Below, piece by piece: positions 54,759 to 64,000 of a stretch of 64,000 nucleotides of DNA. Within the stretch, counting starts at the first letter, position 1. Each line of letters opens with the position of its first letter. Source of the DNA: Nitrospira sp. MA-1 (GTDB lineage Bacteria > Nitrospirota > Nitrospiria > Nitrospirales > UBA8639); the NCBI GenBank assembly GCA_032139905.1, contig JAQJDB010000007.1, positions 1 through 64,000 of the forward strand. The letters are read 5' to 3'. The notes below the pieces were generated by a model that was not told where the DNA came from, ran no database searches, and saw only the letters and a program-made list of their open reading frames with translations. The translations under genes were made by a program, and so were the position numbers.

Positions 54759-56315
54759 CTAGGAATGAGACAGAGTATGAGTCAAGGCATGAGGAATAGC
54801 GGTCAGCACATCCCCGGCGATCAGCCCTGGTTCACCGATGGTGGCGGCAGCCAGATCACCTGCCAACCCATGCAGGTAGACGCCAGCCCTGGCCGCATCC
54901 CAACCGCTTAAGCCCTGAGCTAATAAACCGGTAATGATTCCGGTCAGGACATCGCCCATTCCTGCGGAAGCCATTCCAGGATTGCCAGTTGGACAAATGG
55001 CCACCTCTCCCCGGGGTTCAGCGATGATGGTTCGAGCACCTTTCAGTACCAAGATTACCTGATGTTGCATGGCAAACTCTCTACTTACGCCGATGCGATC
55101 CTCATTAATTTGTTTTGGGGATGAGGCTCCAAGTAGCCTGGCCATCTCTCCGGGATGTGGGGTCAGGATAGGCGGTTGTTTCATGGATGAAAATATTTGG
55201 CAATGTTGCGCTAATCCATTGAGGGCATCGGCATCGAGAACGCAGGGTGCCTTCAGTTGAGGAAGGAGTTGAAGCAAGACCTCTGTTGTTTCAGGAGAAA
55301 TCCCCATACCAGGTCCGAAAGCCAGAGCTGATTTTGTCACTGCGAAAGCCAGAAGGGCTGGATAGGTCTCACTTCCCAATAGGTGTTGGGACGATTCCGG
55401 CATGGGCTCTGTCATCACTTCCAGAAGCTTTGACTCCAAGATGGGCGAAACGCTTTCAGGGGTGGCTACGGTCACCAGTCCGGTTCCCATACGAAGTGCC
55501 CCTAGGCCAGCCATAGCGGGAGCCCCCGTCTTTCCCTGGGAGCCACCAACAATCCCTGCATGTCCAAAGGTCCCTTTATGTGAGGACGGAGGGCGAAGAG
55601 GAATGAGGGGACGAACCATCCCCTGAGACAGAAGATGAATCTTGGGCTTCAGATCCGACACAAAGTCCTGGGGAATACCAATATCGATGACCTGGATGGT
55701 TCCAACTTTGTCGATGGCTGAACTCAAATACAGGCCGAGTTTCGGGCATCCGAAGGTCACGGTGAGATCGGCCTGAGCAGCGACTCCCAGTATGGACCCG
55801 GTATTGCTGTCCAATCCTGACGGAATATCGATGGCCACGGTAAAGCCTTGCGAGGCATTTATTGCTTCAATGGCAAAGGAATAGGGGGGGCGAACCAAAG
55901 AAGAGAGGCCCGTACCAAGGAGCGCATCGACAAGAATGTCGGCTTCTTGAGTGAGGGAATGCAGGGACTCCTCCGAGGGATTAACGGTAAACAGAGATGG
56001 TCTGATGATCTTGCTTAGCCGCCGATACATAACCTTCGCATCGGGACTGAGTTCCCGGAGCGGAGCCATCAAGACGACCTTCACCTTTGCCCCTTTTTTG
56101 GCCAGGAGCCTGGCCACAACAAGGCCATCTCCACCATTATTGCCCTTGCCACAAAGAATGACGGCCTTTTTGCCTTTAGGGGAACCCAAGGCTTCTGTAA
56201 GCTGGGTCATCGCACCGGCTCCCGCCCGCTCCATTAAGGTTATGCCGGGAACCTTGGCTTCTTGGATCGTTCGCCGATCAAGCGTTTGCATCTGTTCAGC
56301 GGTCACAACCCACAT
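54759..56315 (-). CDS. nnrD: Bifunctional NAD(P)H-hydrate epimerase / ADP-dependent dehydratase
   Basis: This 518-residue fusion repairs hydrated NAD(P)H. The N-terminal YjeF-N epimerase domain has MERAGAGAM and LCGKGNNGGDGLVVARLL; the C-terminal carbohydrate-kinase-like dehydratase domain (from about 225) has HKGTFGHAGIVGGSQGKTGA, LTPHPGEMARLLG and CPTGNPGMASAGMGDVLTGI. The fused form is the common bacterial one, also called nnr. Confidence 0.95.
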   Translation of the reverse strand: MWVVTAEQMQTLDRRTIQEAKVPGITLMERAGAGAMTQLTEALGSPKGKKAVILCGKGNNGGDGLVVARLLAKKGAKVKVVLMAPLRELSPDAKVMYRRLSKIIRPSLFTVNPSEESLHSLTQEADILVDALLGTGLSSLVRPPYSFAIEAINASQGFTVAIDIPSGLDSNTGSILGVAAQADLTVTFGCPKLGLYLSSAIDKVGTIQVIDIGIPQDFVSDLKPKIHLLSQGMVRPLIPLRPPSSHKGTFGHAGIVGGSQGKTGAPAMAGLGALRMGTGLVTVATPESVSPILESKLLEVMTEPMPESSQHLLGSETYPALLAFAVTKSALAFGPGMGISPETTEVLLQLLPQLKAPCVLDADALNGLAQHCQIFSSMKQPPILTPHPGEMARLLGASSPKQINEDRIGVSREFAMQHQVILVLKGARTIIAEPRGEVAICPTGNPGMASAGMGDVLTGIITGLLAQGLSGWDAARAGVYLHGLAGDLAAATIGEPGLIAGDVLTAIPHALTHTLSHS

Positions 56316-56490
56316 AGGCAGATCCCAGGAGCAAGGAGAAATGAATAGTTAAAGCATGAGTAAGAATAAGTCAGGCGTAGACGGGTCAGGATGATATTTG
56401 AGGTCTGCACGGTTTGTGAATTGACTGGTGCGTTTCTCCGGGTCATTCATAAAATCAAGTTGGGGAGATCCTGCTTTTTAATCGTAGACC

Positions 56491-57204
56491 TTAACCCAGG
56501 AGGTGTTTCATGTCGCGGACTGCTCGCTCAAGCCCAACAAATATGGCATGAGCAATAATGCTATGACCAATGTTGAACTCTTCAATTTCGGTAATGCTGG
56601 TCAGCCGCTTGATATTCCGGTAATTCAGTCCATGCCCTGCACTTACACGCAATCCTAGTTTCGACGCAAGTTTGGCGGTTTGCACCAATGCGTCAAGCTC
56701 AGCATCTTCCTCCTGCTGACGGCGGGTATTGGCGTACCGGCCGGTATGGAGTTCCACGCAATCTGCCTGGATTTTGTGGGCGGCACGAAGCTGATTGATA
56801 TCAGGATCAATGAACAGACTGACGGGAATGCCGCCTTCATGGAGTAATTGCACCATGGCTTGAATACGGTCACGATGCTGGATCACGTCCAACCCACCCT
56901 CTGTGGTAAGCTCCTGGCGCCTTTCAGGCACGAGTGTCACCAGATCGGGTTTAATGTTCAGGGCAATTTTGGCCACGGTCTCGTCTGCGGCCATTTCTAA
57001 GTTGAGATGCGTCTGCACGGTTTCACGCAAAATAGTCAGATCCCGATCCTGAATATGCCGCCGATCCTCCCGGAGATGCACCACAATGCCCTCGGCTCCT
57101 GCAAGGTGGACCAATGAAGCGGCAATAATGGGGTCCGGTTCATGTCCGCCACGAGCTTGGCGAAGGGTCGCCACATGGTCGATATTCACGCCGAGTCGTG
57201 CCAT
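56491..57204 (-). CDS. pdxJ: Pyridoxine 5'-phosphate synthase
   Basis: This 237-residue TIM-barrel enzyme makes pyridoxine 5'-phosphate. Signatures are [60 protein letters not shown] and [11 protein letters not shown]. It is first in the minus-strand run pdxJ-nnrD-tsaE. Confidence 0.97.
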   Translation of the reverse strand: MARLGVNIDHVATLRQARGGHEPDPIIAASLVHLAGAEGIVVHLREDRRHIQDRDLTILRETVQTHLNLEMAADETVAKIALNIKPDLVTLVPERRQELTTEGGLDVIQHRDRIQAMVQLLHEGGIPVSLFIDPDINQLRAAHKIQADCVELHTGRYANTRRQQEEDAELDALVQTAKLASKLGLRVSAGHGLNYRNIKRLTSITEIEEFNIGHSIIAHAIFVGLERAVRDMKHLLG

Positions 57205-57454
57205 AAAAGTCCTTTAAAGTCTGGGTGAATAAAGAGCCAAAGAGATCTCATTATGGCAAAAGGGAAAATCTTCCCGCAATAAATGGAAATTTTGTGGCGT
57301 GAGAGGGAATTGGATAAAATAACTGAAAATTCCCATTCTCTGAAATTGACTGGTCGTGTCCCCTCATCTAGAATAAAAACTCTATTAAATCGTACGATTA
57401 TCTATCCATTCCCTTCCAAAACCATCAAGGACGATTCGTCATTTTACACAAACA

Positions 57455-58642
57455 ATGGAACCTTTTTACCGAATTCAACGACTCCCAGGATACGTCTTCT
57501 CTCAGGTTCAAGAGTTAAAACTCCAAGCCCGGAAGCGGGGAGAAGACATCATTGATTTAGGAATGGGCAATCCCGACCAGCCCACACCCCGTCATATCGT
57601 GGACAAATTGATTGAGACCGCGCGACTCGGGCGGAATCATCGCTATTCGGCCTCGCGGGGTATTACAAAATTGCGCCATGCCATCTGCGATTGGTATCAA
57701 CGAAATTACGAGGTCAGTCTTGATCCCGAGACGGAAGCGATTGTGACCCTGGGGGTGAAAGAAGGGTTGGCGCATTTGGCCCTGGCCATGGTGGGACCGG
57801 GTGACGTGGTCCTGGCACCAACCCCCACGTACCCGATTCATATGTACAGTGTGATCATTGCGGGTGGGGAAGTCCGCGGGGTTGAACTCGGGCCGGATTC
57901 TGATTTTTTCGAAAACCTGAAAAAAGCCTTTAAACAGACGCAACCGGCTCCCCGAGCCTTGATCCTCAGTTTCCCTCATAACCCAACCACTCGCGTTGTT
58001 GACCTGGAATTTTTCAAAAAGGTGGTGGAGTTTGCCCTGGAACACCAAATCTGGGTCATTCATGATTTGGCCTATGCCGATATCGTGTTCGATGGTTACA
58101 AAGCCCCCAGCCTTCTACAAATTCCGGAGGCCAAACAAATTGGCGTGGAATTTTACTCACTCTCGAAGAGTTATAACATGCCCGGTTGGCGGGTAGGGTT
58201 TTGTGTCGGGAATCGTGAAGTGATTGGTGCGTTGACCAAAATCAAAAGTTACCTGGATTATGGCATGTTCCAGCCCATTCAAATTGCCAGTATTATTGCC
58301 TTGAATGGTCCCCAGGATTGCGTGAAAGAAATTGTGGGACGATATGAGCGACGGCGAAATGCTCTGGTCCGTGGACTCAACCGCATTGGTTGGCAAATCG
58401 ACTATCCTCGCGCCACCATGTTTGCCTGGGCAAAAATTCCACAACCCTACCTCGGAATGGGATCGTTGGAGTTTTCCAAGCTCTTGTTGCGAGATGCCAA
58501 AGTTGCGGTTTCCCCGGGAATAGGATTCGGCGAAGGCGGCGATGACTATGTCCGCTTTGCATTAGTCGAAAATGAGCACCGGATTTTCCAGGCGGTTCGA
58601 GGAATCCGTCAGGCTTTAAAATTTGACGGAGATTCAGAATGA
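57455..58642 (+). CDS. Class I/II PLP aminotransferase (AlaC-like)
   Basis: This 395-residue fold-type I aminotransferase has [44 protein letters not shown] and the PLP Lys in [16 protein letters not shown]. It resembles AlaC/YfdZ alanine transaminases and DapL-type enzymes; the cluster (hom, thrC, lysC) suggests amino acid synthesis but not which substrate. It overlaps hom by 4 bases (ATGA). Confidence 0.9.
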   Translation: MEPFYRIQRLPGYVFSQVQELKLQARKRGEDIIDLGMGNPDQPTPRHIVDKLIETARLGRNHRYSASRGITKLRHAICDWYQRNYEVSLDPETEAIVTLGVKEGLAHLALAMVGPGDVVLAPTPTYPIHMYSVIIAGGEVRGVELGPDSDFFENLKKAFKQTQPAPRALILSFPHNPTTRVVDLEFFKKVVEFALEHQIWVIHDLAYADIVFDGYKAPSLLQIPEAKQIGVEFYSLSKSYNMPGWRVGFCVGNREVIGALTKIKSYLDYGMFQPIQIASIIALNGPQDCVKEIVGRYERRRNALVRGLNRIGWQIDYPRATMFAWAKIPQPYLGMGSLEFSKLLLRDAKVAVSPGIGFGEGGDDYVRFALVENEHRIFQAVRGIRQALKFDGDSE

Positions 58643-59949
58643 AAAAAGCCATCCAGGTTGGATTAATCGGGTTTGGTACCGTAGGAACCGGGGTCGTGAA
58701 GATTCTTCAGGAGAATGCCGGTCTGATTGCAAAACGTGTCGGAGTTCCGGTTTCCCTGGTGCGGATTGCGGACTTAGATGTGACAACCGATCGGGGAGTC
58801 TCTGTGGCTCAAGGGGTATTGACGACGGATGTTCGGGGCATTCTGGATGATCCTGCGATTGATATTGTCCTGGAATTAATTGGCGGACATGAACCGGCCA
58901 AACGGTTTATTCTTCAGGCGCTTGAACGGAAAAAGTCTGTGGTGACGGCGAATAAAGCGTTGTTAGCCGACCATGGTGAAGAAATCTTTGAGGCGGCATT
59001 TAAGGCAGGCGTTGATCTCGGGTTTGAAGCGAGTGTCGGCGGGGGCATTCCCATCATTCGATCGCTCACCGAAGGGTTGGCTGCAAACCGGATCTTGTCG
59101 ATTACGGGGATCATGAATGGTACGTCAAATTATATTTTGACGAGGATGACCCATGAGCGCCGTGATTTCGACGAAATTTTACAGGAAGCGAAACGGGAAG
59201 GGTATGCCGAAGCGGATCCATCCCTGGATGTTGATGGGGTGGATGCCGCTCACAAACTGGCTATCATGGTGAACCTTGCGTATGGAACTCCCGTGCCCAT
59301 GCGGTCCATATTCACCGAGGGCATTTCCCGTATTTCGACGGTGGATATCGAGTTTGCCCGTGAACTCGGGTTTACCATTAAATTGCTGGGAATCGCCAAA
59401 CTGCAAGAGCATGCCATTGAGGCACGAGTCCATCCCGCCCTGGTGCCGGCCGGATCTCCCATAGCACAGGTCAATGGCGTCTATAATGCCATTCATTTGA
59501 TTGGTGACGCCGTGGGAGACGTTGTGCTCTACGGCAAAGGGGCCGGATCCCTTCCAACAGCCAGCGCCGTGGTAGGGGACATTATCGATCTTGCACGCAA
59601 TCGCTTAGCCGGGGTTGCCGGACGGGTTCCTGTGACCTCATTCCAATGGGAATCGCGTGTGCCCATCCCTATTAAGCCGATGGACGACATTGAAAGCCGG
59701 TATTATTTGCGGTGCATGGTCAAGGATCAACCCGGGGTCCTGTCGGCCATATCAGGGATTCTCGGGCAGCGTGGGATCAGCATTTCGTCCGTCCTCCAAA
59801 AAGGGCGAAAGGAAGGACAAACGGTGCCGTTGGTCATCTTGACGCATCGTTCCATAGAGCGTGCCGTTCAGTCGGCATTACAGGAAATTAATGCACTTTC
59901 CATGGTTTCTGAGGCGACGACGTTACTTCGTATGGAGGGGGTGGAATAA
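58639..59949 (+). CDS. hom: Homoserine dehydrogenase
   Basis: This 436-residue enzyme reduces aspartate semialdehyde to homoserine. The NAD(P) motif is [13 protein letters not shown]. Catalytic-region stretches are [40 protein letters not shown] and [16 protein letters not shown]-terminal ACT domain (from about residue 355, [19 protein letters not shown]) suggests feedback control by an amino acid, commonly threonine. Confidence 0.96.
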   Translation: MKKAIQVGLIGFGTVGTGVVKILQENAGLIAKRVGVPVSLVRIADLDVTTDRGVSVAQGVLTTDVRGILDDPAIDIVLELIGGHEPAKRFILQALERKKSVVTANKALLADHGEEIFEAAFKAGVDLGFEASVGGGIPIIRSLTEGLAANRILSITGIMNGTSNYILTRMTHERRDFDEILQEAKREGYAEADPSLDVDGVDAAHKLAIMVNLAYGTPVPMRSIFTEGISRISTVDIEFARELGFTIKLLGIAKLQEHAIEARVHPALVPAGSPIAQVNGVYNAIHLIGDAVGDVVLYGKGAGSLPTASAVVGDIIDLARNRLAGVAGRVPVTSFQWESRVPIPIKPMDDIESRYYLRCMVKDQPGVLSAISGILGQRGISISSVLQKGRKEGQTVPLVILTHRSIERAVQSALQEINALSMVSEATTLLRMEGVE

Positions 59950-59990
59950 GAGATGGGGGCACGTTGTTTCGTAAAAAGGGACAAGCCATT

Positions 59991-61052
59991 ATGATCCCCT
60001 GGCGTGGCATTATAGAGGAGTACCGGAAATTTCTCCCGGTAGGAGATCAGACGCCGATTGTGTCTCTTCAGGAGGGGAATACGCCACTGATCCCAGCAAA
60101 ACGCTTAGCCGCGAAAGTGTGTCCGGGAATGAATTTGTATCTGAAGATTGAAGGGGCGAATCCAACCGGGTCCTTCAAGGATCGGGGGATGACCATGGCG
60201 GTTTCTAAAGCCGTGGAAAACAAAGCCAGGGGACTCATGTGCGCTTCGACGGGCAATACTTCCGCCTCGGCAGCGGCCTATGGGGCGAAAGCGGGTTTGC
60301 CGGTGTATGTCGTCATTCCGGCAGGGAATATTGCATTGGGTAAGCTGACCCAGGCTCTCATGCATGGTGCCCAGGTCATTCAGATTGATGGGAACTTCGA
60401 TCAGGCTTTAACGATTGTGAAGGATTTGTGTCAGGAAACGGCGATTGAGTTAGTCAATTCAATTAACCCGTTTCGTTTGGAAGGCCAAAAAACGGGGGCC
60501 ATGGAAATCTGTGACCAGTTGGGATATGCCCCGGTCATTCATGCCCTCCCTGTGGGAAATGCAGGGAATATTACTGCGTACTGGCGAGGGTATCGGGAGT
60601 ACCAGGAAGCCGGACAAACACAAGGGTTGCCTCGTATGTTCGGGTTTCAGGCGGAAGGAGCGGCTCCCATGGTCAGAGGCCATGTGGTGGAGTCACCGAA
60701 AACTATTGCCTCAGCCATTCGGATTGGAAATCCTGCCAGTTGGAATTTTGCCCTGAAAGCGTTAGAGGAATCACAGGGACATCTGGATATGGTGACGGAC
60801 GAAGAAATTATTCGGGCTTATCAAATGGTGGCGAGTGAAGAAGGGGTCTTTTGCGAGCCCGCTTCGGCTGCCTCTCTTGCAGGAATTGACAAAATGAATC
60901 GAGCCGGGTTGTTGCCAAAAGAGGGAGTCATTGTGTGTACCTTAACCGGACATGGGTTAAAGGACCCGGATACGGCCATCTCAGTCTCGTATCGACCGGT
61001 CACCGTTCCTGCCACTCATGAGGCGGTCAGAGCGCAATTGACAAATACGTAA
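59991..61052 (+). CDS. thrC: Threonine synthase
   Basis: This 353-residue PLP enzyme converts O-phosphohomoserine to threonine. PLP Lys63 lies in NPTGSFKDRGMTMAV; CASTGNTSASAAAYGAKAG and the glycine phosphate loop LPVGNAGNITAYW follow. ATG 59991 fits the family; the TTG at 59964 adds nine unlikely residues. It needs homoserine phosphate, yet no ordinary homoserine kinase gene is present. Confidence 0.95.
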   Translation: MIPWRGIIEEYRKFLPVGDQTPIVSLQEGNTPLIPAKRLAAKVCPGMNLYLKIEGANPTGSFKDRGMTMAVSKAVENKARGLMCASTGNTSASAAAYGAKAGLPVYVVIPAGNIALGKLTQALMHGAQVIQIDGNFDQALTIVKDLCQETAIELVNSINPFRLEGQKTGAMEICDQLGYAPVIHALPVGNAGNITAYWRGYREYQEAGQTQGLPRMFGFQAEGAAPMVRGHVVESPKTIASAIRIGNPASWNFALKALEESQGHLDMVTDEEIIRAYQMVASEEGVFCEPASAASLAGIDKMNRAGLLPKEGVIVCTLTGHGLKDPDTAISVSYRPVTVPATHEAVRAQLTNT

Positions 61053-61125
61053 TCCTTCATGACCTCCTGAAAACCAAGATCGTTCATACAACTACTAACT
61101 CAATCAACATAGTGAGGCCAAGATC

Positions 61126-62361
61126 GTGCGAAAAACGATCGTGATTCACGTCGATGGTTTGACGGGACAGTCGTATCAGGAATTAGGAGACCAAACCGTC
61201 TTGCAATCAGCTCGGACACCGCATCTGGATGAATTGGCTGGGCATGGTGAACTAGGACGTTTAGGGGTTCCCCGGGAAACCCGTCCATTTTGTGGGGAAA
61301 TGGCACTCCTTGCCGTCTTAGGATACGATCCACACAAATGGTATACGGGTCCTGGTGCTTTTGAGGCTGGAGGATTAGAGGTTGTGCTGGATGCCCATGA
61401 TGTGGCCTATCTGTGTCATTTGGTGACTCTCCGTGGTCAGGAGGGATGGGGGGATGGGAAAAAACTTGGTCCGCAGCTATTCATGGCGGACCCCTTTGGC
61501 GGAGGAATCGGGACTGAGGATGCTCGTGAACTCATTGATGCCGTCAATGAACAATTGATATCTGAAAGTATTCAATTTTACATGGGTAGCCATCATCGCC
61601 ATCTTATGGTCTGGGTTGGTGCGAGCGGAAAAGTGGCCTGTCGCAGCCCATACGAGGCCTTGGGAGAGTCGATCGAGGCGTATCTGCCTGCTGGCGACGG
61701 ATCTCAAATTTTACGTGAACTGATGGCGGCCTCCAGAGCGATTCTATGCCATCATCCTGTGAATCAGGAGCGTCTGAATGCCGGGTTGAAGCCGGCGAAT
61801 TGTTTATGGTTGTGGGGGTCAGGAAAACCAGTGGAGTTGCCTCCTTTAAAAGAACGGTGGCCAGTCCACGGTATGGTTATTTCCCCGGATGGGCCGTACG
61901 TAGGCGTTGGAATGGCCGCTGGTCTTGAGACGGTCAGGGTTGAACATGGGGGAGGAGGAGACCTCGCCTGGTTGCAGGCCTTGGCCAACAGAACTTTGAC
62001 TGCGTTGGAAAATCACGACCTGGTCTGTTTGCATATTCCCTTTTATGAGTGGGCTTTCAAGGATGGGCAGGCAGTGTCACCGTCACAATTAGGTGAATAT
62101 CTTGGGCAAGTGGACGAGCAGGTGATCGGAGCCATCCATCAGTCTGATGGAAGCAAGGACTCACATCGGATCGTCGTCCTGGTGACCCCAAGTCCGCATG
62201 GGCACAATGATGGAGAGGCTCCTGTATCGCCATATCTGGTGTTTGAAGGGTCGGAGGGGAAATCCGAAATTCATGCGGTCCCATTGAATGAACGGGAAGT
62301 GGCCAACCGTCCCCTCCGTGATGCCACCAAATTGTTTGAGCGGTTTCTGGGGACTCACTAA
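61126..62361 (+). CDS. ApgM-family protein with degenerate mutase site
   Basis: This 411-residue protein has the ApgM (cofactor-independent phosphoglycerate mutase) frame: [48 protein letters not shown] and [18 protein letters not shown]. Key residues differ from those I recall for the family. The nucleophile motif GSDVAN reads CGEMAL (Gly57 in place of Ser), PDEAGH reads FYEWAF, and the metal motif PDHPTP reads PSPHGHND. Mutase activity is therefore doubtful. It lies between thrC and lysC; related proteins are reported to act as homoserine kinase in other bacteria, which would complete the pathway here. Confidence 0.8.
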   Translation: MRKTIVIHVDGLTGQSYQELGDQTVLQSARTPHLDELAGHGELGRLGVPRETRPFCGEMALLAVLGYDPHKWYTGPGAFEAGGLEVVLDAHDVAYLCHLVTLRGQEGWGDGKKLGPQLFMADPFGGGIGTEDARELIDAVNEQLISESIQFYMGSHHRHLMVWVGASGKVACRSPYEALGESIEAYLPAGDGSQILRELMAASRAILCHHPVNQERLNAGLKPANCLWLWGSGKPVELPPLKERWPVHGMVISPDGPYVGVGMAAGLETVRVEHGGGGDLAWLQALANRTLTALENHDLVCLHIPFYEWAFKDGQAVSPSQLGEYLGQVDEQVIGAIHQSDGSKDSHRIVVLVTPSPHGHNDGEAPVSPYLVFEGSEGKSEIHAVPLNEREVANRPLRDATKLFERFLGTH

Positions 62362-62366
62362 ATCCT

Positions 62367-63602
62367 ATGGCACGGTATATTCAAAAATTCGGCGGGACGT
62401 CGGTGGGGAGTCTGGAACGAATCCAAAACGTCGCCCGGCTTATTGAGCGGACCTACCGGGAGGGGCATCAACTGGTGGTCGTGTTGTCTGCGATGAGCGG
62501 GGAAACGGATCGGCTCATGAAGCTGGCCAAGACGTTGAGCATCGACCCGGATGACCGGGAACTCGATGTCTTGCTGTCCTCCGGAGAGCGTGTCACGATA
62601 GCGCTGATGGCGATGACCCTCAAAAGTCTTGGGATGAAGGCGCAATCCTTTACCGGACGTCAGGTGGGTATTGTCACCGATAGCATGCATACCAAGGCCC
62701 GGGTTTCCCGGGTTGATACCGACCGGGTGCTGGGAGCCTTGCGTGACGGGATTATTCCCATCGTGGCCGGGTTTCAAGGGATCAACGCCGCCTCCGATGT
62801 GACGACGTTAGGACGCGGGGGATCTGATTTGACAGCCGTGGTGTTGGCGGCGGCGCTCAAGGCCGATACCTGCTTTATTTATACCGATGTGGATGGGGTG
62901 TACACGGCCGATCCGAATATTGTGCCCGGCGCGAGGCGGTTGGATAAAATCTCCTATGAAGAAATGTTAGAGTTAGCGAGTCTGGGGGCTAAAGTCTTAC
63001 AGTCTCGTTCGGTAGAGTTAGCGGCTAAATATCAGGTGCCGGTGGAAGTGCGATCCAGTTTTCAAGACGGGCCTGGAACCTGCGTGGTAAAAGAGGATGT
63101 CGATATGGAACAAGTTTTAGTCTCGGGGGTCACGGGCGATCGGAATCAAGCCAAGGTCACGGTGGTCGGGGTCCCGGATCACCCTGGAATTGCGGCCACC
63201 CTGTTCTGCTCCATTGCCGAGGCCGCCATCAATGTGGATATGATTATTCAAAATGTGAGTCAGGATTCCCTGACGGATATTTCCTTTACCGTGCCCAGAG
63301 CTGATCTGACGCGGGGAATGAGTCTTGTTAGAGATATCGCCAAATCAGTGGAAGCCCGGACGGTTGAGGTGAACGAATCCATTGCCAAAGTTTCGTTAGT
63401 GGGAGTGGGGATGCGTTCGCATTCCGGCGTCGCAGCCAGAATGTTTCAGACCCTCTCACGTGAAGGCATTAATATCATGATGATCAGTACCTCGGAAATT
63501 AAAATCTCTTGTGTGGTGGAAGAAAAATATATGGAGTTAGCAGTTCGGGCCTTGCACCAGGAGTTTGAATTGGAAGTACCTCTGGAGCGCAGAAAAGCCT
63601 AG
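62367..63602 (+). CDS. lysC: Aspartate kinase
   Basis: This 411-residue kinase phosphorylates aspartate, the first step to lysine, threonine and methionine. It has the N-terminal [28 protein letters not shown], the [19 protein letters not shown] loop and [15 protein letters not shown]. Two ACT domains at the C-terminus (from about 265; [17 protein letters not shown] and [19 protein letters not shown]) give allosteric feedback. It starts 5 bases after the ApgM-like gene. Confidence 0.96.
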   Translation: MARYIQKFGGTSVGSLERIQNVARLIERTYREGHQLVVVLSAMSGETDRLMKLAKTLSIDPDDRELDVLLSSGERVTIALMAMTLKSLGMKAQSFTGRQVGIVTDSMHTKARVSRVDTDRVLGALRDGIIPIVAGFQGINAASDVTTLGRGGSDLTAVVLAAALKADTCFIYTDVDGVYTADPNIVPGARRLDKISYEEMLELASLGAKVLQSRSVELAAKYQVPVEVRSSFQDGPGTCVVKEDVDMEQVLVSGVTGDRNQAKVTVVGVPDHPGIAATLFCSIAEAAINVDMIIQNVSQDSLTDISFTVPRADLTRGMSLVRDIAKSVEARTVEVNESIAKVSLVGVGMRSHSGVAARMFQTLSREGINIMMISTSEIKISCVVEEKYMELAVRALHQEFELEVPLERRKA

Positions 63603-63643
63603 CATGGGGATGTGTGTCGACACCGATGGGGCATACGCATGAT

Positions 63644-64000
63644 ATGAATTCTCAATTTCCCGTCATTGAAATCTACGATACGACCCTCCGGGATGGGGCT
63701 CAGGCCGAAGATGTCAGCTTTTCGGTGGAGGATAAGGTTCGTATCGCCCTTAAATTAGATGAGCTGGGGGTCCCGTTCATTGAAGGAGGGTGGCCGGGAG
63801 CCAACCCGAAGGACATTGAGTTTTTCCACGTCATGAAATCGACTCCATTGCAGCACGCCAAAATCGTGGCATTTGGTTCGACGCGAAAAGCCAAAAATAC
63901 GGCAAAGGCCGATCCGACGCTGGAAGCCCTTTTATCCGCTGAGACGGATATTGTGACCATCTTCGGGAAAAGTTGGACCCTGCATGTAACGGAGGCCTTG
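63644..64000 (+). CDS. cimA: (R)-citramalate synthase, 5' part (cut by window end)
   Basis: The open frame runs off the right edge after 119 codons. [20 protein letters not shown], the metal-binding start of the HMGL-like barrel, and [20 protein letters not shown] match citramalate synthase rather than isopropylmalate synthase. It condenses pyruvate and acetyl-CoA in the citramalate route to isoleucine. ATG 63626 is an alternative start. Confidence 0.88.
   Translation, partial: MNSQFPVIEIYDTTLRDGAQAEDVSFSVEDKVRIALKLDELGVPFIEGGWPGANPKDIEFFHVMKSTPLQHAKIVAFGSTRKAKNTAKADPTLEALLSAETDIVTIFGKSWTLHVTEAL

Noticed and set aside
1-64000. CRISPR arrays or rRNA genes
   Set aside because: No regularly spaced direct repeats with unique spacers and no rRNA-like sequence were seen anywhere in the window.

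Overview
The window comes from a nitrite-oxidizing bacterium of the genus Nitrospira. The clearest marker is a complete Nitrospira-type nitrite oxidoreductase beta subunit (nxrB, 721-2009), with the last codons of the probable nxrA in front of it. Gene order elsewhere, base composition near 50 percent by eye, and many proteins of Nitrospirota character agree. I could not run any search, so family names rest on motifs read in the translated sequence.

Layout. 1-2073: end of nxrA, a terminator-like hairpin, a single-domain response regulator, nxrB and its terminator. 2684-8814: an EgtB-like sulfoxide synthase, a secreted 5'-nucleotidase-type phosphatase, and an ECF transporter whose S component and two ATPases form one protein, followed by EcfT. 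9030-17624: Fur-controlled bfd, yggU, a NorD/CbbO-like VWA protein with a small partner, malate dehydrogenase, a NuoF-like protein plus 2Fe-2S ferredoxin, and a pterin pair (PTPS, folE). 18039-25768: alpha/beta hydrolase, rarA, a non-coding stretch with nested palindromes and a decayed second rarA tail, a DUF2806 protein, an ABC-F ATPase, tRNA-Ala and purA.

25867-34514 is an integrated element of about 8.6 kb in the 3' half of tRNA-Lys(TTT). It is bounded by a 66-bp direct repeat (one mismatch) and carries a tyrosine integrase, a CGNR-like zinc-finger protein, an AlpA-like excisionase, an HTH protein and a primase-helicase. Its right half is AT-rich cargo: three overlapping unknown genes (30484-31934) and a Sel1-repeat membrane protein. 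It has no capsid, terminase or conjugation genes, so it resembles a phage satellite or minimal integrative element. The three-gene cargo is the best candidate here for an undescribed system.

35036-39529 holds a membrane protein, an HDOD protein, a SWIM zinc-finger protein and a MinD/ParA-like ATPase. 39796-49831 is a translation and RNA-metabolism cluster: rimP, nusA, infB, a DUF503 gene, rbfA, truB, rpsO, pnp and an M16 peptidase. 50018-51297 encodes two secreted proteins of unknown function between a good promoter and a strong terminator. 51402-57204 (minus strand) holds mutS, tsaE, nnrD and pdxJ. 57455 to the end is an aspartate-family amino acid cluster: aminotransferase, hom, thrC, an ApgM-family protein, lysC and the start of cimA. 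No homoserine kinase of the usual family is present, and the ApgM-like protein has lost the residues expected of a mutase.

Three promoters (tRNA-Ala, tRNA-Lys, secreted pair) share the form TTGACA/C-N17-TAGCAT, which may be a house style of this genome.
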